Shown: positions 31,711-40,989 of the stretch, piece by piece
Position numbering within the stretch: position 1 is the stretch's first letter
Layout of the letters: every line of letters begins with the position of its first letter
Assembly (NCBI GenBank): GCA_030145625.1
Contig: JAQYVF010000017.1
Span: forward strand, 1 to 64,000
Direction: 5' to 3'
DNA: 64,000 nt
From: Desulfocapsa sp.
GTDB lineage: Bacteria; Desulfobacterota; Desulfobulbia; Desulfobulbales; Desulfocapsaceae
Notes under the pieces: generated by a model
The model's database searches: none
Told to the model about the DNA's origin: nothing
The model's input: the letters and a program-made list of their open reading frames with translations, nothing else
Made by a program: the position numbers and the translations under genes

Positions 31711-31831
31711 CCAGAACAGCGGCAATCCTCCTGCCGGGACAACGTGTGATACAAACTTACATTTTCAGATATACACCAGAGAGCCTTGCGCGTACAGCCA
31801 ACAAAGCACATTGGCCTCTCACATCAAGGAA

Positions 31832-31855
31832 AAAGCCCTAAGGCTTTGTTTTTTA
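31832..31855 (+). terminator. Intrinsic terminator after the DHH-CBS gene
   Basis: AAAGCC-CTA-AGGCTTT followed by GTTTTTTA. Confidence 0.6.
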
Positions 31856-31946
31856 CCTGGTGGATGATGGAGAAGAACAATCAATAAGCTAAAGGTGCCC
31901 ACAGGTCACCTCTAGCCTAAGATGTAAAAACTTACAACCTGCTACC

Positions 31947-32363
31947 TTACACCAGCAATTCCAGACCAGAGAAAAAATACCCTATTTCAAAGGCTGCAGT
32001 ATCTTCTGCATCTGACCCGTGGGTGGCATTGGCCTCAAGGGAATCTCCGAACTCTTTTCGCAGGGTACCCTCTGCTGCATCTGCCGGGTTTGTCGCTCCC
32101 ATCAAATCGCGCCATTTTTTAATAGCACCTTCAGCCTCAAGAACCATCACTACACAGGCCCCGCTGGACATAAAATCGGTCAATTCGCCGAAAAAAGGAC
32201 GTTCCCGATGTACATGATAGAAACCCTCTGCCTCAAGCTTGCTGAGATAGAGTTTTTTCATACCAACTATTGAGAACCCTTCGCTGTAGATACGGCTGAT
32301 AATTTTACCAGCATTTCCGGCAGCAAAAGCGTTTGGTTTAATGATTGCAAATGTTCTTTCCAT
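31947..32363 (-). CDS. ndk: Nucleoside diphosphate kinase
   Basis: '[41 protein letters not shown]', '[17 protein letters not shown]', '[20 protein letters not shown]'. Confidence 0.95.
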   Translation of the reverse strand: MERTFAIIKPNAFAAGNAGKIISRIYSEGFSIVGMKKLYLSKLEAEGFYHVHRERPFFGELTDFMSSGACVVMVLEAEGAIKKWRDLMGATNPADAAEGTLRKEFGDSLEANATHGSDAEDTAAFEIGYFFSGLELLV

Positions 32364-32712
32364 GATCAATATTCTCCTTAATTGACAACCCATTGACGGG
32401 TATTATACATTTATCAAAAATGCTCTTATTTGGTTGGAGGAGAGATATAACACGTTCCCATATCTCTGGCAATATAACATCGATTATGAGTGAATAGTCG
32501 CTACAAAGAGGAGATAAAAAAGAGGTACACTTCACCCTAAAAGAAACGGAACGGTATAATTGCAAAAGAAGAGAAGGCACCCATTAAAAAGAGTCTTGTC
32601 AATACCCCAACTAGAGTGGAAATAGTGCGTTAGGATATTAAAGTTACTACTCCTGCAACTCCTTCTAAAGGTAAATGAATCAAATTTTTCTTCTCTCGAC
32701 TCATCTTCTATT

Positions 32713-32970
32713 TTGGAATATTGCTCATTAATGATACCCTATAAAAATATAATCGCCTGCCCCCCCCACAGGTGGCAAAGAGATTTTGCCGCCTCTTTTG
32801 CCAAGATCGGCGCAGTCATGACGGCCTTCCTGTTTCCTTTACTGCTGGCGGATATCGGCACCTCGATTCTCCTCTGTATCCTGGTGAGAACCTCCCTTCT
32901 CGGTGCTTTAGTCACTGTGAAATTCGGGATAGAGACTAAGGGGATTAACCTGGAAGAAATCGGAAGATAG
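32713..32970 (+). pseudogene. C-terminal fragment of an MFS (sugar-porter-like) transporter
   Basis: 'FAASFAKIGAVMTAFLFPLLLADIGTSILLCILVRTSLLGALVTVKFGIETKGINLEEIGR' resembles the last TM helices plus the 'ETKG..LEEI' tail of MFS sugar porters; the rest is absent. Confidence 0.6.
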
Positions 32971-33103
32971 CCTGCCGAAAGAAAACATTAATCACCTCAA
33001 AAAAAATCAGATCCAGCCAGCAACTTAACCATCAATAGGTGCGACAATTTGCCACATTTACAAATTAAATATCGCCTTGTACTAATAGATTAGAATAATA
33101 CCT

Positions 33104-33170
33104 TAAAGCTAAACCCATCGTGAGATGGGGGCAGAAAGCCACGGATCTTCAATAGATAGCCGGGTTGCCT
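33104..33170 (+). ncRNA. GEMM-I cyclic dinucleotide (c-di-GMP-I class) riboswitch aptamer
   Basis: AAAGCTAAACCCATC-GTGA-GATGGGGGCAGAAAGCCACGGATCTTCAATAGATAGCCGGGTTGCC: GNRA-capped stem, conserved AAAGCCACGG block, second stem with AG bulge, GCCGGGTTGCC closing strand. Confidence 0.88.
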
Positions 33171-33198
33171 TGAATGAATGGCAACTCGGCTTTTTTTA
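33158..33198 (+). terminator. Intrinsic terminator sharing its 5' strand with the riboswitch closing strand
   Basis: AGCCGGGTTGCC...GGCAACTCGGCT 12-bp stem (one G-U) followed by TTTTTTT. Confidence 0.88.
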
Positions 33199-33315
33199 TT
33201 TAAACAGGACAAAGAATTTCACCCCACCGTCTTTAGACAGTGGGGATTAAACATCCAGACACCTCAAAAAGGAACCCACTTCCATGAAAGAGGTTATTCT
33301 CAAGATGCCAAAACT

Positions 33316-33364
33316 AGGCTTCCGAAAGGATATACGATCCCTTCGGAGGCCTTTGTCTTTTTAG
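33316..33364 (+). terminator. Second strong terminator-like hairpin in the leader
   Basis: AGGCTTCCGAAAGGAT/ATCCCTTCGGAGGCCT stem (one mismatch, one G-U) followed by TTGTCTTTTT. Confidence 0.65.
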
Positions 33365-33566
33365 CCCCGGGGAAAATTTTATTCGAACGTATCTTTTTTG
33401 TATGGAAAATTCAAATTCTCTGTACGATCAGATAGTGAAATGAACAGACCTAAATTTCTTTTCAAAAGGTGTGGATTGTATTGACAAGGCAATATTTTTT
33501 TTGGCACTGCAACGCACCATGCGGTTTTTTCATACTTAGCAAGAAATCAATTGCTGGAATAACATT

Positions 33567-34079
33567 ATGTTGACCTTGAAAAAGAATTTTTTCTTCATCA
33601 TGGCAATAACCTTTCTTGTTGGAAATATTCCACTATTCTCTGTCTGTGCTGAAATTTCCTCCAATGGTGCTGTCACCGCTTCCACAGACAAGCTTGAGTA
33701 TCACCCAGGGGAAGTAATACGGATATTTTTCACAAACAACTTACATGAAAGCGTCTTCTCCCATATCCGTAGCCTGACCCCTGTATTCTGCATCCAACAT
33801 ATTGAGAAAAAGAACACGAATGAACATTGGGACAAGCTCTCTGCCCAATGCCGCTTTCCCGACTGTACCTATGAAATAGATGCACCGGGAGAAATCAAAC
33901 CAGGAGAAAGTGAAACACTGGAGTGGAAACCGTTGGTGTTTACAGACGGCACAACGACAGCTGTTTTACCGGAGCCTGGTGTATACCGCCTGGTAATTTC
34001 TTATGAAGATTACCAGAAAAGCAAATGGCAATCTGTTTCAACCAACACATTCACAATAAACTCAGGGAGGAAAAAATGA
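33567..34079 (+). CDS. Secreted hypothetical protein (170 aa), beta-rich
   Basis: Signal peptide; 'TASTDKLEYHPGEVIRIFFTNN...PGEIKPGESETLEWKPL...PEPGVYRLVISY' pattern suggests an Ig/BsuPI-like fold; overlaps the next ORF start. Confidence 0.75.
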   Translation: MLTLKKNFFFIMAITFLVGNIPLFSVCAEISSNGAVTASTDKLEYHPGEVIRIFFTNNLHESVFSHIRSLTPVFCIQHIEKKNTNEHWDKLSAQCRFPDCTYEIDAPGEIKPGESETLEWKPLVFTDGTTTAVLPEPGVYRLVISYEDYQKSKWQSVSTNTFTINSGRKK

Positions 34080-37000
34080 AAAAAATATTCATATACATAA
34101 TGTTTACATTATGCCTGGGATTTTTACTCGAATCACCCTGCTCAACAGTCCTGGCAGAAGACACAGACATAGGTCCATCCTTGAGAAAGCTGCCTTCTGT
34201 GGCCCCGCAAGTCAACCTGTTGTCCGTGTCATCAGCACCAGGCTATTGCTCGTCTTCCGGTGGAAGTCATGCATATGAATACATCGAGGATGCGTACTAT
34301 ACCCAAATGACAGATGATACGATTTCAATAACAGTTGAAATCTACATCGCCAATCCGGATGCCTGCGTCACCGGCGAGGAATGTCCACAGTATGACAACA
34401 GTCCGGAGTATATCAACGCCTGGGTAGACTGGAACGGCGACAGTGTCTTTGAGGAAAGTGAAAGGGTTCTGAATGTAGATCTTACCGGTTATCTTGGCAT
34501 CAACTACTATGGAACCATGTCTACTAGCACCATAGTAAGCGTTCCGGAAGATGCCGTTGATATGACCTATATGCGGGTAAATCTCGGCTGGGACTTTGAC
34601 CCCAACGACCCCTGCGAAGTGTCCTGGACATGGGGTGATATCGTGGACAGGGTTGTCTCACCGCGGATCGCTGTCCCGAATATCAGCGAGATACTCGTTA
34701 CCGGAATCCCGGAGGCCTTAAATCCCATGACCAGTGACACTTCTGTGGCCGGCTCCGAGAAAGTGGAACTGGAGGCTGTAGTAGATGAAGCGGTGGGCTA
34801 TACCGTAACCGACATAAGCTGGTCCGGCGATATTGTGGCCGGCACCGGCAATCCATACGAATACATCCCCCCAGCCGGCAGTCACGGCATGAAATATGTC
34901 ATGTGCGCTATCACCTACGAGGACGATACGACGTCTGAGACCTGGACAGATACGAGAGGCCGTAATTTCAAACTCTTTTTCCCAAAAGCAGGAAACGATG
35001 ACGGGGATAGCGAACCTAACTGGTTTGAGTACTGGACGGCTGATGAGGCCGTACCCAATATTGATCTTTTTCTGTATGATCCCACCGCAACCTGGTACGG
35101 CTGCTACTGTTCCGGGAAACTGTACCTTGGCAGCAGTGCCGCAAATCAACACTATGGCAGTGCAATTGTCTTGACCGGCACCTTTTGGGGTACAGAAAGC
35201 TTCGGCGGACCGACTGTCAAAGGAGTAGACAGCGCAGCAGAGATAATTGGCCATGAAATGTATCACCTGTGGGTCAGAGATCAATGGCAAAGCGGCGGAG
35301 AATTCTATGGCGAAGATGATTCCGATGAGGGTGTCCCATGCGATACCTGCGATGATAATCTGTCCGATGACTATGAAGAAAACACGTCACACACAGATGC
35401 TGAAGACATGACCGATACCTATGACCTGGAGCACCTGAAACACTCAACTTACGAGAAATACGGAGACAATGAATACATGGCCATGAGAACCGGAGACGGT
35501 TCCCGGGGCATTGAGATCAGAGACTGGGCCAACCCCGGCAAACAGTCGGACCCGCCTTACGGCTGCCATTCACTGGGCGATTTCGGCCCGGTTCATGCTG
35601 ACCTTACAGGATATGTCACCGATATCGGCGTCGACGAGGATGGTGACGGATTATATGATTATCTGCACGTCAAGGCAGAACTCAATGTAAGCGTGGGGGT
35701 TATCTTTAAAGTTTATGCCCGGCTCATGGATCAGAGTTCAAACGAGATCACCTGGATAAGAAAAGATTTTATCCTCTATCCCGGAACCCACCTCCTCGAC
35801 CTTGATTTTGACGGGGAGGCCATTCGTGAAGCAGGTGTTAACGGACCGTACAAAATCCTTATCGTAGTCAATGATGACGAAGGTATGGATGTCGATGATA
35901 TGCTCGCTTCATACAACACGGCAGCATACGGATATGAGGAGTTTGAAGCCAAAGAGGCATATTTTGCAAGCACTTACACGGATAATGGAGTGGACGATAA
36001 TGCCAATGGGACATTCGACACCCTGAGAATAGGTGCGAATGTACAGGTTAACACTGCAAAGACCTACATGGTCGAAGCCGGACTCTATGACAGTCTTGGC
36101 AAGGCCATAGAAATGGTTAGTACGTCCATGGCCTTAGGTGCAGGTCTGCAAACAATAAACCTTGACTTTGATGGACAGAAAATCAGAAGAAACCGCGTTG
36201 ATGGCCCATATTTCCTCAAGTATTTAAGTCTCAGCGGCAGCCCGCAAATTGACTTTGTCCTTGATGCATATAGCACCAATTCCTACAACTTCACTCAGTT
36301 TGAGCAAACAGATGCAATGTTTACCGGCACCTATTCAGACTGGGGGAAAGACACAGACTCGGACACCTATTACAACTACCTTACCGTGGCAGTCGACCTT
36401 GATGTCCAGGTAGCCGGAAACTACAGCCTGACCGGCTGGCTTTACGACACCAGCGGCAAGATTGTTCAGGTAAGTTCATCCGCTTTACTGGGAACCGGGC
36501 CTCAAACCATGGAGTTGGATTTTGAGGGAACCAGTATTTATCTCAATGGAGTCGACGGACCGTATTATGTGAAGTACCTGACCCTGTACAACAATTCAGG
36601 TACGCTCATGGATACAATTAATGATGCCTACACAACCGCTCCATACAACTATACCGATTTCCAGAGACCGTTAGTCGGCCTGACCGGAATCTATGATGAT
36701 TTTGGTTCAAACGTCGATACAGATGGAAAATTCGGCAGCCTGAGCGTTGAGCTGGGAGTATTCCTGGCCAATTCCGGCTATTGTGTTGCCAAGGCAAGGC
36801 TGACAGACGGTGACCAGAAAGAGATCGTCTGGGCCGAAAAGATAGTCTCATTCACCTCTGCCGGCGCAGGAACCATTCAGCTGGATTTCGACGGCGAGGC
36901 CATCTATGACAATGGTGCTGACGGACCATATTTCCTACGGGATGTCTATATCTATCATACAGGCGACCCGATGCAGCCGGCATATCTGCATGAGGCCTAC

Positions 37001-37675
37001 ACAACCACCGAATACGGGTTCTGTGACTTCGGCCCTTGTCCGCCGGAGGCAGATGCCGGACCCGACCAAACCGTACCTATCGGCCCTGCCTGCCTGGCAT
37101 CGGTTGAACTTGACGGATCCACATCCTCTGACCCTGACGAAGACCAACTGTTGTCTTACAACTGGACCTGGGATGTGCTTGGAGTACCGCAGTCAGCTTC
37201 TGGCGAGAATCCAACCATTGAACTGCCGTTGGGTATTCACACCGTAACCCTGGTTGTCAATAACGGGATCATGGATTCTGAGCCCGATACTGTTATCATA
37301 ACCGTGATTGACAGCACAGCACCGAGTATCAGCGTTACAGCAACTCCGGACAGATTATGGCCGCCAAATCACAAGATGCATTCTGTGTCCATGGCGGTAA
37401 CGGTCCAAGACTCTTGTGATCCGGCGCCTGAAGTACTCCTCACCTCGGTTGTAAGCGACGAACCTGATGAGAATCCTTCAGGAAAGGATGGCAATACCAT
37501 AAATGATATTCAGGATGCCGACATCGGAACTGAGGACTATGAAATTTCCCTCAGATCGGAGCGAGATGAAGAAGAGGACGGCCGCACCTATACCATTACC
37601 TACATGACCATTGACAGCTCCAGCAATACCGCTGCTGCCAGTGCTGTGGTAACGGTACCGCTCCATAACAATTAA
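34076..37675 (+). CDS. Large secreted protein with GEVED-like region, HExxH motif, four ~110-aa internal repeats and a PKD-like domain
   Basis: Signal peptide MKKIFIYIMFTLCLGFLLESP; 'NAWVDWNGDSVFEESERVLN'; 'IIGHEMYHLWV'; repeated 'LDFDGxxI...GVDGPYxxKYL'; 'ADAGPDQTVPIG...LDGSTSSDPDEDQLLSYNWTW'. Confidence 0.88.
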   Translation: MKKIFIYIMFTLCLGFLLESPCSTVLAEDTDIGPSLRKLPSVAPQVNLLSVSSAPGYCSSSGGSHAYEYIEDAYYTQMTDDTISITVEIYIANPDACVTGEECPQYDNSPEYINAWVDWNGDSVFEESERVLNVDLTGYLGINYYGTMSTSTIVSVPEDAVDMTYMRVNLGWDFDPNDPCEVSWTWGDIVDRVVSPRIAVPNISEILVTGIPEALNPMTSDTSVAGSEKVELEAVVDEAVGYTVTDISWSGDIVAGTGNPYEYIPPAGSHGMKYVMCAITYEDDTTSETWTDTRGRNFKLFFPKAGNDDGDSEPNWFEYWTADEAVPNIDLFLYDPTATWYGCYCSGKLYLGSSAANQHYGSAIVLTGTFWGTESFGGPTVKGVDSAAEIIGHEMYHLWVRDQWQSGGEFYGEDDSDEGVPCDTCDDNLSDDYEENTSHTDAEDMTDTYDLEHLKHSTYEKYGDNEYMAMRTGDGSRGIEIRDWANPGKQSDPPYGCHSLGDFGPVHADLTGYVTDIGVDEDGDGLYDYLHVKAELNVSVGVIFKVYARLMDQSSNEITWIRKDFILYPGTHLLDLDFDGEAIREAGVNGPYKILIVVNDDEGMDVDDMLASYNTAAYGYEEFEAKEAYFASTYTDNGVDDNANGTFDTLRIGANVQVNTAKTYMVEAGLYDSLGKAIEMVSTSMALGAGLQTINLDFDGQKIRRNRVDGPYFLKYLSLSGSPQIDFVLDAYSTNSYNFTQFEQTDAMFTGTYSDWGKDTDSDTYYNYLTVAVDLDVQVAGNYSLTGWLYDTSGKIVQVSSSALLGTGPQTMELDFEGTSIYLNGVDGPYYVKYLTLYNNSGTLMDTINDAYTTAPYNYTDFQRPLVGLTGIYDDFGSNVDTDGKFGSLSVELGVFLANSGYCVAKARLTDGDQKEIVWAEKIVSFTSAGAGTIQLDFDGEAIYDNGADGPYFLRDVYIYHTGDPMQPAYLHEAYTTTEYGFCDFGPCPPEADAGPDQTVPIGPACLASVELDGSTSSDPDEDQLLSYNWTWDVLGVPQSASGENPTIELPLGIHTVTLVVNNGIMDSEPDTVIITVIDSTAPSISVTATPDRLWPPNHKMHSVSMAVTVQDSCDPAPEVLLTSVVSDEPDENPSGKDGNTINDIQDADIGTEDYEISLRSERDEEEDGRTYTITYMTIDSSSNTAAASAVVTVPLHNN

Positions 37676-37698
37676 CCTTTTACAAGTCTGGCAGTTTC

Positions 37699-37731
37699 AA
37701 AGGCAGGGTCATAAATGGCCCTGCCTTTTTT
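37699..37731 (+). terminator. Intrinsic terminator after the large secreted protein
   Basis: AAAGGCAGGGTCATAAATGGCCCTGCCTTTTTT. Confidence 0.85.
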
Positions 37732-37739
37732 ATTCAGAC

Positions 37740-38173
37740 GGATAAAAATACCATCCTCGGATAGTGGTGCCGGAGTGGGAAATACAATATTGGCGAGTGG
37801 CTCAAAAGGGATATACATCGGCTTTTCCAGTGACAATAATTCGGTGCAGGAAAACATGATAGGGACAGATGGAACGCATAACTGGGGCAATTCCAATAAC
37901 GGCATATCTCTATGGGACGTGGCAGGTACCGTAATTTATAGAAATGAGATTGCATTTAACAATAGTGGCTCTTCACCCGACTACGGCGGTATCCTCATTC
38001 AGACTGCCGGCTCAATAAGCAATAGAATAAGCGAAAACTCCATTCACGACAATGAAGGCCTGGGCATTACCCTCCTGAGCAGTGCCAATGGATCAATTTC
38101 GCCTCCGGTTCTTTCCATAGTTGGAAAAAATTACGCCTTCAGCAGTAAAGGATTTCTGCCGAAACCGGTCTGA
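37740..38173 (+). pseudogene. Remnant of a right-handed parallel beta-helix repeat protein
   Basis: 'NSVQENMIGTDGTHNWGNSNNGISLWDVAGTVIYRNEIAFNNSG...NRISENSIHDNEGLGI' beta-helix repeats. The only ATG lies inside the preceding terminator. Confidence 0.55.
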
Positions 38174-38361
38174 AGTAGGAGCGGTTTCAACCGCGAACGG
38201 CCACCCCACACTACGCAAACCAACAAGTGATTGTGCCAGCTCCTTGTATTCCAGCTGGTCGCCAGCCCCTGAAGTTAAGGTACTACTCTCTCACATCTTC
38301 AGACTATAGGGAGGATATCACTCTTTCTGAATGAAACGGCAAAAAAACACCCTCTCTTTGC

Positions 38362-38514
38362 TTACCCGTCCTCATCAGCACAACCACAATTTTCACGCTC
38401 CAGGAAACAAGGAGGACATAGCAGCATGCCTGTTTCCTCATCAAAAATGAACTCAGAAGTTACAACCTCCTGGCCACATTGATCACATGTAGTTAGCTCT
38501 TCATCGACGCTCAT
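38362..38514 (-). CDS. Small zinc-ribbon-like protein (50 aa)
   Basis: MSVDEELTTCDQCGQEVVTSEFIFDEETGMLLCPPCFLERENCGCADEDG; two CxxC pairs; start overlaps the stop region of the upstream transporter gene. Confidence 0.65.
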   Translation of the reverse strand: MSVDEELTTCDQCGQEVVTSEFIFDEETGMLLCPPCFLERENCGCADEDG

Positions 38515-39416
38515 GTTTTCCCCCAATTTGCCAGGCGAATACCAAAAAGGGCCACACAAATCCCCACGATCTGAATGATCACCAGGCTCTGCCCCAAAAA
38601 GAGATGCCCCCATATATTGGTCAGTAGTGGCTGGAGGAGTAACATAGTAGAAGCCACAGCCACCGGTACCTTTCTTAAGGCAGTGACAATAACCCACCAA
38701 CCCACCACGGACGAGATCAAGGCATGGATCATGAGTATAATAATAGCCCGGCAATCAGGGAGTATCAAGCCATCCTCTATGAGGGTTGGCCCTAACAGAA
38801 AAAGAGACGTAAAAACGGCCAGCCAAAACAGAGTTTGCTGAGAGGTTATTTTAAACTGCTCCAGATATTTCAGGAGAATAATGAAAACAGAATAGGTTAA
38901 CGCAGTAAAAATGCCGCAGACAACGCCCAACAGGACATTACTCCCCAGGGGGTTTATCAAAGTCAGCATGGCTATGCCGACCAGAGCCAGAACAACCCCG
39001 GGCCAAAACATTTTTTTCAGGCGATCACCAAAGAGAAAAACAGCAAGGAGGGAGACGAAAACCACTTGCAGGTTGCCGATCAGGGTGGCTGGTCCGGCAC
39101 CGATATACATAATAGCCCGGTGCCAGGCCCAAAGATCAATGGCAAAAAAGAGGCCAAGAGCCACCAGGATGATAGGGCCGTTAAGCCTCTGCACAAGAGG
39201 AGTCACCCACCCTACCCGGCAGACAAACTCACCATCTTCTTTCATTGGCATTGGAGCAAAAGGCCGGGTAAAACCGTATGGAATGAGCCAGAACAGAGCA
39301 GCAAAAAAATTACGGTAAAAGGCGGCCTGAGTGGGCGGCACCCCGGCTAGAGTAACAAGAATCGCTGAGGTGGAAATGCAGCAGACACCAAAAATAAGAA
39401 GCAGATACCATTTCAT
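38511..39416 (-). CDS. DMT superfamily (EamA) transporter
   Basis: Ten-TM pattern in two EamA halves: 'FAIDLWAWHRAIMYIGAGPATLIGNLQVVFVSLLAVFLFGDRL', 'VVGWWVIVTALRKVPVAVASTMLLLQPLLTNIWGHLFLGQSL'. Start at MKWYLLLIFG. Confidence 0.88.
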   Translation of the reverse strand: MKWYLLLIFGVCCISTSAILVTLAGVPPTQAAFYRNFFAALFWLIPYGFTRPFAPMPMKEDGEFVCRVGWVTPLVQRLNGPIILVALGLFFAIDLWAWHRAIMYIGAGPATLIGNLQVVFVSLLAVFLFGDRLKKMFWPGVVLALVGIAMLTLINPLGSNVLLGVVCGIFTALTYSVFIILLKYLEQFKITSQQTLFWLAVFTSLFLLGPTLIEDGLILPDCRAIIILMIHALISSVVGWWVIVTALRKVPVAVASTMLLLQPLLTNIWGHLFLGQSLVIIQIVGICVALFGIRLANWGKT

Positions 39417-39503
39417 AAAATGTATTTGTGCAGACCTGGCCTGACACATTTCCCCTTTTACCACTTGTTGCATTTTGAATGTCAGAACGGTCAGTTGCAC
39501 CCA

Positions 39504-40605
39504 TCAAAAACCATCGAGTTTGGCGCAAGCCATACATGCATGAGGTGGTGGATGCATCGACAAATACTGTGTGATCGCTTCTACCGCAGCATCGAGTTCA
39601 GCGCTCCCGTCAAGCGAATAGCTGATTCCTGTAAGCTTGCGGTCATGGTAATCCTTTCTTTTCCTGAATGTATCACGAAATTGACGACATTTCGGATCCT
39701 CCCAGATATCAACCAAACTAAGATTCCGCACATTTCCAAAACTGAGCGGTTTCTGCCGAATCTTCAGATCCTTATGATACCAGGTCACCTCTTGCTCTAT
39801 AGGTGGATAGAGAAATACGCAAGGAGAAACGTCGCCACCAGCACTGATGAACAAGCTATTGAGGGGATTTATATCACAGAACGGAGTAAGTGTTTGATGG
39901 AACGGTTTGAGATCCAGCCGCATTTTACTGAAAAGTGCCCTTACCTGAGTCTGCACTCGTAACAGCTGATACCGTCGAACCTCATGCGTTGACATCATGA
40001 ACTGCAATTTTTGCTGGGAACGGCAACCTGATTGCGTAAGATGTACTGCGACAAAGGCATCAACTCCGTTTTTACGACACCAGGAGACAGCACTCGGTAT
40101 TTCGGATACTGTCTCCGGGGTGAGCAGATAGCTCACAGCAACGCATGGTAAAGGAGTGCCACGGGATATTTTTGCAGCAATAAAAGTACGGATTGCCTTT
40201 TGAAGAAGTGCGAAGCTACCGATTCCACGAAGGCTGTCCTGAGTGGAACCACTGTTTCCCGCAATGGAAAAAGTTAGCCCATCAAGACCTGAGTCGACAA
40301 GAGAGTCAGCCACCGTTTTGTGCATGACAGTACCATTAATGGTGAAACTAACGATAGCGCCAGAGGTCTTCAGTTGTCTTATATGGGAGAGCGTGTCAGG
40401 GTAGAGTAGCGGTTAACCCCATCCCTGCAAATGAACAGATATCTTGGCAGGAAGTTGAGAAAGGATGTGGCTGAAAAGCCGTTTGTTCATATCTCGTTCC
40501 TGCCAAACATTGCCATATGCAGGTTTTAGACAAGTGACACAATCCAAATTGCAGCGACTGGTAGTCTCAATCTGGATGGAGTGCAGTTCGCTTATGCTCT
40601 TTGGC
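39504..40605 (-). pseudogene. Radical SAM/SPASM protein gene interrupted by an in-frame TAA
   Basis: Upstream of the ORF-track start the same frame reads 'IQIETTSRCNLDCVTCLKPAYGNVW...VHLQGWG*PLLYPDTLSHIRQLK', i.e. CxxxCxxC and GWG[E]P with E replaced by stop (TAA at 40415-40413); C-terminal Cys-rich SPASM-like region intact. Confidence 0.8.
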
Positions 40606-40989
40606 TCCAGGGACTATTTGAAACAGAGCGACCTGGATCAACTGACCAGGTGCTCGCCTTTTTCCTCCTTCCTAAACTACCTAGCCTACGATTCGGAAAT
40701 GGAAATATACCTGAATCAGGATTCCACGCTGGGCATGATGTGGGAGTGTTTACCGGTGATTTATGCCCTGGAAGAGGAGAGCAGTTGGAAAATGTACTGG
40801 ATTTCCATGGCCCGGACCTGAGTGGGCCACTCCATTACTTGAGCAAACCCTATCGTGAGGCGTTTTACAGGGTGCGTCATGAGCACGGGTTTACCACCTC
40901 CATTTGATGATTCCTTCTGTCATCAACCGACCCAAGCCGAAGCGGTGCTATAAATTCTGGAAGAAAACTGACCAAGGATTATTGATGAC

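Noticed and set aside
34718-35290. 190-aa minus-strand ORF opposite the large secreted protein
   Set aside because: Shadow ORF of the GEVED/HExxH region.
36935-37247. Short ORFs on both strands in the PKD-like region of the secreted protein
   Set aside because: Overlap a single well-supported long frame; no independent evidence.
40465-40907. Plus-strand ORFs (118 and 108 aa) between the radical SAM gene and the rhomboid remnant
   Set aside because: Partly antisense to the CxxxCxxC-encoding region; no recognisable protein signal.
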